In this document: positions 62,582 through 64,000 of the stretch, one piece after another
Layout of the letters: each line of letters starts with the position of its first letter
Position numbering within the stretch: the stretch's first letter is position 1
Origin: Pyrenophora tritici-repentis
Lineage: Eukaryota > Ascomycota > Dothideomycetes > Pleosporales > Pleosporaceae
DNA: 64,000 nucleotides
Direction: 5' to 3'
NCBI RefSeq assembly: GCF_003171515.1
Contig: NC_089399.1
Location: 1,984,001 to 2,048,000 of the forward strand
Notes under the pieces: generated by a model
The model's input: the letters and a program-made list of their open reading frames with translations, nothing else
Databases searched by the model: none
Told to the model about the DNA's origin: nothing
Made by a program: the position numbers and the translations under genes

Positions 62582-64000
62582 TAAAATCCTGCGGGGATGC
62601 TCTTTGTTACTGCTTGGTAGAGTTCGCACTCTTTGCTGTTTGCAAAGTGGGGCTCTTTGCAGTTACTACAGTGGGGGAGTGTATGGTTGCAGGGTTTTCC
62701 TTTTGTATTACACACTGAGCATTTGTGTGTTGTAGTTGCATGTTCTTCTCCGCACAAATTGCATGCTGGTTGGTTTCGGCATCTAGTGGCTGGGTGGCCA
62801 AATTGTTGGCAGTTTAGGCATTGGGTAGATGCTGCTATAGGCTTAAACTTTTCGGTGAAGAGAGTTTGTCCAAGGATTGTAATTCTACCACCAAGTCTGG
62901 CTGCGTCTTCGGCTGTTTTGAATGCTATTACAATAGAGCTGTTCTTCTTGTTTTGCCATTCTCTTGATATCCAGTATGGGTTGCCAGTAATTTGTAGTCC
63001 GTTGTTGTATGCTGGGATTTCTGTGTGGAGTATCTCTAGTGTCTCTGCTCCCTCCCATTCTGTTGGCACATTATGTACTACTACTTTCGTCCATGATTCT
63101 AGTAGTTGTACATTCTTTAGCTCAAACTTTTGATGCCATATATGCTTGTGTTGGACTAGGTATTCTCCTGAGTAGGTTGGAGTGGTTGTTAGAATAATAT
63201 TGTTCTTTCTACTTGTTGTTACTTCCTTCACTACTGGGTCTTTGATGCCGCCCTTTGTGAACTCTTCGTTGATTAGGTCTCTAATCTGGAGTGGTGTGTG
63301 AGACGTAGGCTGGGTAAGCGTAAGGACTGCTTGGTAGTAGCTTGCTGGCTTTTTGTTTGTCTTCTTTTTTGTAGACACTGTAGTCCATGTGTTTCCGTTG
63401 TTCTGGGCGGCTACGCTAGCGTATGATGTCTTGTTTTGTTGGGTGTTTTGGGTGTTTTGGGTGTTTTGGATGTTCTGGGTGTTCTGGTTGTTTGGTTTTT
63501 CTTGGTTGTTTGGGTTTTGTGGTCCAGTTGCGGCATTAACAGCTTTCTTTAGTGTCTTTGTAGCTTGTTGGGAGGCGCTTGTAAGCGTTGCAGTCTGGTA
63601 CGCAAGCTGTGCTGTAAACTTCTCAGTCATTTGCTGCGTAACCCTGCCTAGTTCCGTAAAGTCTCTAAAGACGTCCAGTAGTTGTAGTAGTTTGTTTTGG
63701 GATAGATGGGATTCGGCCATAGTAGATGCTTGTAGAATTAGGTCCCTTGCCCAGAAGATTGCTTGGGTTGAGTCCTTTGCTCTTGGTTTCTTTTCTTGGC
63801 TGTTCTGGAATGGGTTTCTCTCTCTTGTAGTTATCTCTGGGGAGAATGCCGCTGGTCTTTTATTTAGTGGTGGCTGAATAATTAACCTTGGTGTTTCTTG
63901 GGTGGTCTGCTCGATGGGTGTTGTTGGGTTGTCTTGGTGCCTTTCGTCGGTCTCCATTTCGTCGTCCAGTGTGCTTGAGGTCCGGAGGTCTTCTGGTAGC
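62581..64000 (-). CDS. LINE-A2 ORF1 (RNA-binding, CCHC), incomplete at window edge
   Basis: At least 472 codons, open to base 64000. The N-terminal part is acidic and charged, then a helical region (FWARDLILQASTMAESHLSQNK). A low-complexity asparagine/glutamine/threonine tract follows (QNTQNIQNTQNTQN, from a 9-bp repeat near 63445-63500), then an esterase-free RNA-binding-like core (SYYQAVLTLTQP ... VVHNVPTEWEG). Three zinc knuckles lie at the C-terminus. The stop TAA overlaps the ORF2 ATG. No lesion is seen. Confidence 0.9.
   Translation of the reverse strand, partial: LPEDLRTSSTLDDEMETDERHQDNPTTPIEQTTQETPRLIIQPPLNKRPAAFSPEITTRERNPFQNSQEKKPRAKDSTQAIFWARDLILQASTMAESHLSQNKLLQLLDVFRDFTELGRVTQQMTEKFTAQLAYQTATLTSASQQATKTLKKAVNAATGPQNPNNQEKPNNQNTQNIQNTQNTQNTQQNKTSYASVAAQNNGNTWTTVSTKKKTNKKPASYYQAVLTLTQPTSHTPLQIRDLINEEFTKGGIKDPVVKEVTTSRKNNIILTTTPTYSGEYLVQHKHIWHQKFELKNVQLLESWTKVVVHNVPTEWEGAETLEILHTEIPAYNNGLQITGNPYWISREWQNKKNSSIVIAFKTAEDAARLGGRITILGQTLFTEKFKPIAASTQCLNCQQFGHPATRCRNQPACNLCGEEHATTTHKCSVCNTKGKPCNHTLPHCSNCKEPHFANSKECELYQAVTKSIPAGF

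Larger units (their letters stand above)
58463..64000 (-). mobile_element. LINE-A copy 2, near full-length, runs off the right edge
   Basis: TTA-repeat tail at 58463-58490, 3' UTR, ORF2, and ORF1 open to the edge. It is about 99% identical to copy 1 over the shared 3 kb and lacks the 478-bp deletion. Breaks in ORF2 are two one-base indels. Confidence 0.95.

Noticed and set aside
1..64000. tRNA, rRNA or CRISPR-like arrays
   Set aside because: No tRNA cloverleaf with a T-arm consensus, no rRNA core sequence and no spaced direct repeats of CRISPR type were seen. The tandem repeats present have no unique spacers.

Overview
The window is a transposon-dense stretch of a filamentous ascomycete genome. 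A Dothideomycete of the Pleosporales type is my best inference; no rRNA or barcode locus is present to prove it. Evidence for a fungus: host genes have 45-55 bp introns with GTAAGT or GTGAGT donors and CTAAC or CTGAC branch points; there is a PhiA-family wall protein and a GH131 glucanase; LINEs are of the fungal Tad1/I type with RNase H; and one old Copia copy carries CpA-to-TpA (RIP-like) changes.

Layout. 1-3172: a LINE copy (LINE-A1, minus, running off the left edge) beside a 3' fragment of a second LINE family (LINE-B). 3500-4310: RNase H end of an old Copia element. 4311-16082: a Copia element with about 99% identical LTRs, split by a hAT (hAT-1a), a 162-bp MITE and a second hAT-1 copy (hAT-1b). 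16083-17103: LINE-A 3' fragment and a roughly 171-bp tandem repeat. 17633-28529: a host-gene island with an F-box protein, a coiled-coil ORF, a Q-rich nuclear-type protein, a RING-H2 protein and a frame-broken unknown gene. 28615-35742: a RIP-mutated Copia fragment and a composite of three hAT families. 35743-36522: a cullin pseudogene hit by a MITE. 39157-39732: PhiA-like wall protein. 40896-42697: a secreted-protein gene interrupted by three MITEs and a solo LTR. 42912-46222: degenerate hAT-4. 46582-49312: hAT-1c, the only hAT-1 copy here with an open 765-aa transposase. 50608-51592: three-exon GH131 glucanase. 52792-57686: truncated LINE-B, then a gag-only Copia remnant between inverted LTRs. 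58463-64000: LINE-A2, running off the right edge.

How the parts relate. Insertion order can be read from 8-bp (hAT, MITE) and 5-bp (LTR) target-site duplications. The MITEs share a 19-bp terminal repeat with hAT-3, whose transposase is now split, so their mobilising source was probably hAT-3 or a relative. Four hAT families lie side by side. Three have clearly related transposases, yet each family has its own short-period subterminal repeat: GGTCT, CAAG, GATT or GCTC. The host genes point to cell-wall biology (PhiA, GH131) and ubiquitin ligation (F-box, RING-H2, cullin remnant).

Many element copies differ by single-base homopolymer indels. These may be decay or residual sequencing error, so 'broken' calls resting on one base are marked as such.
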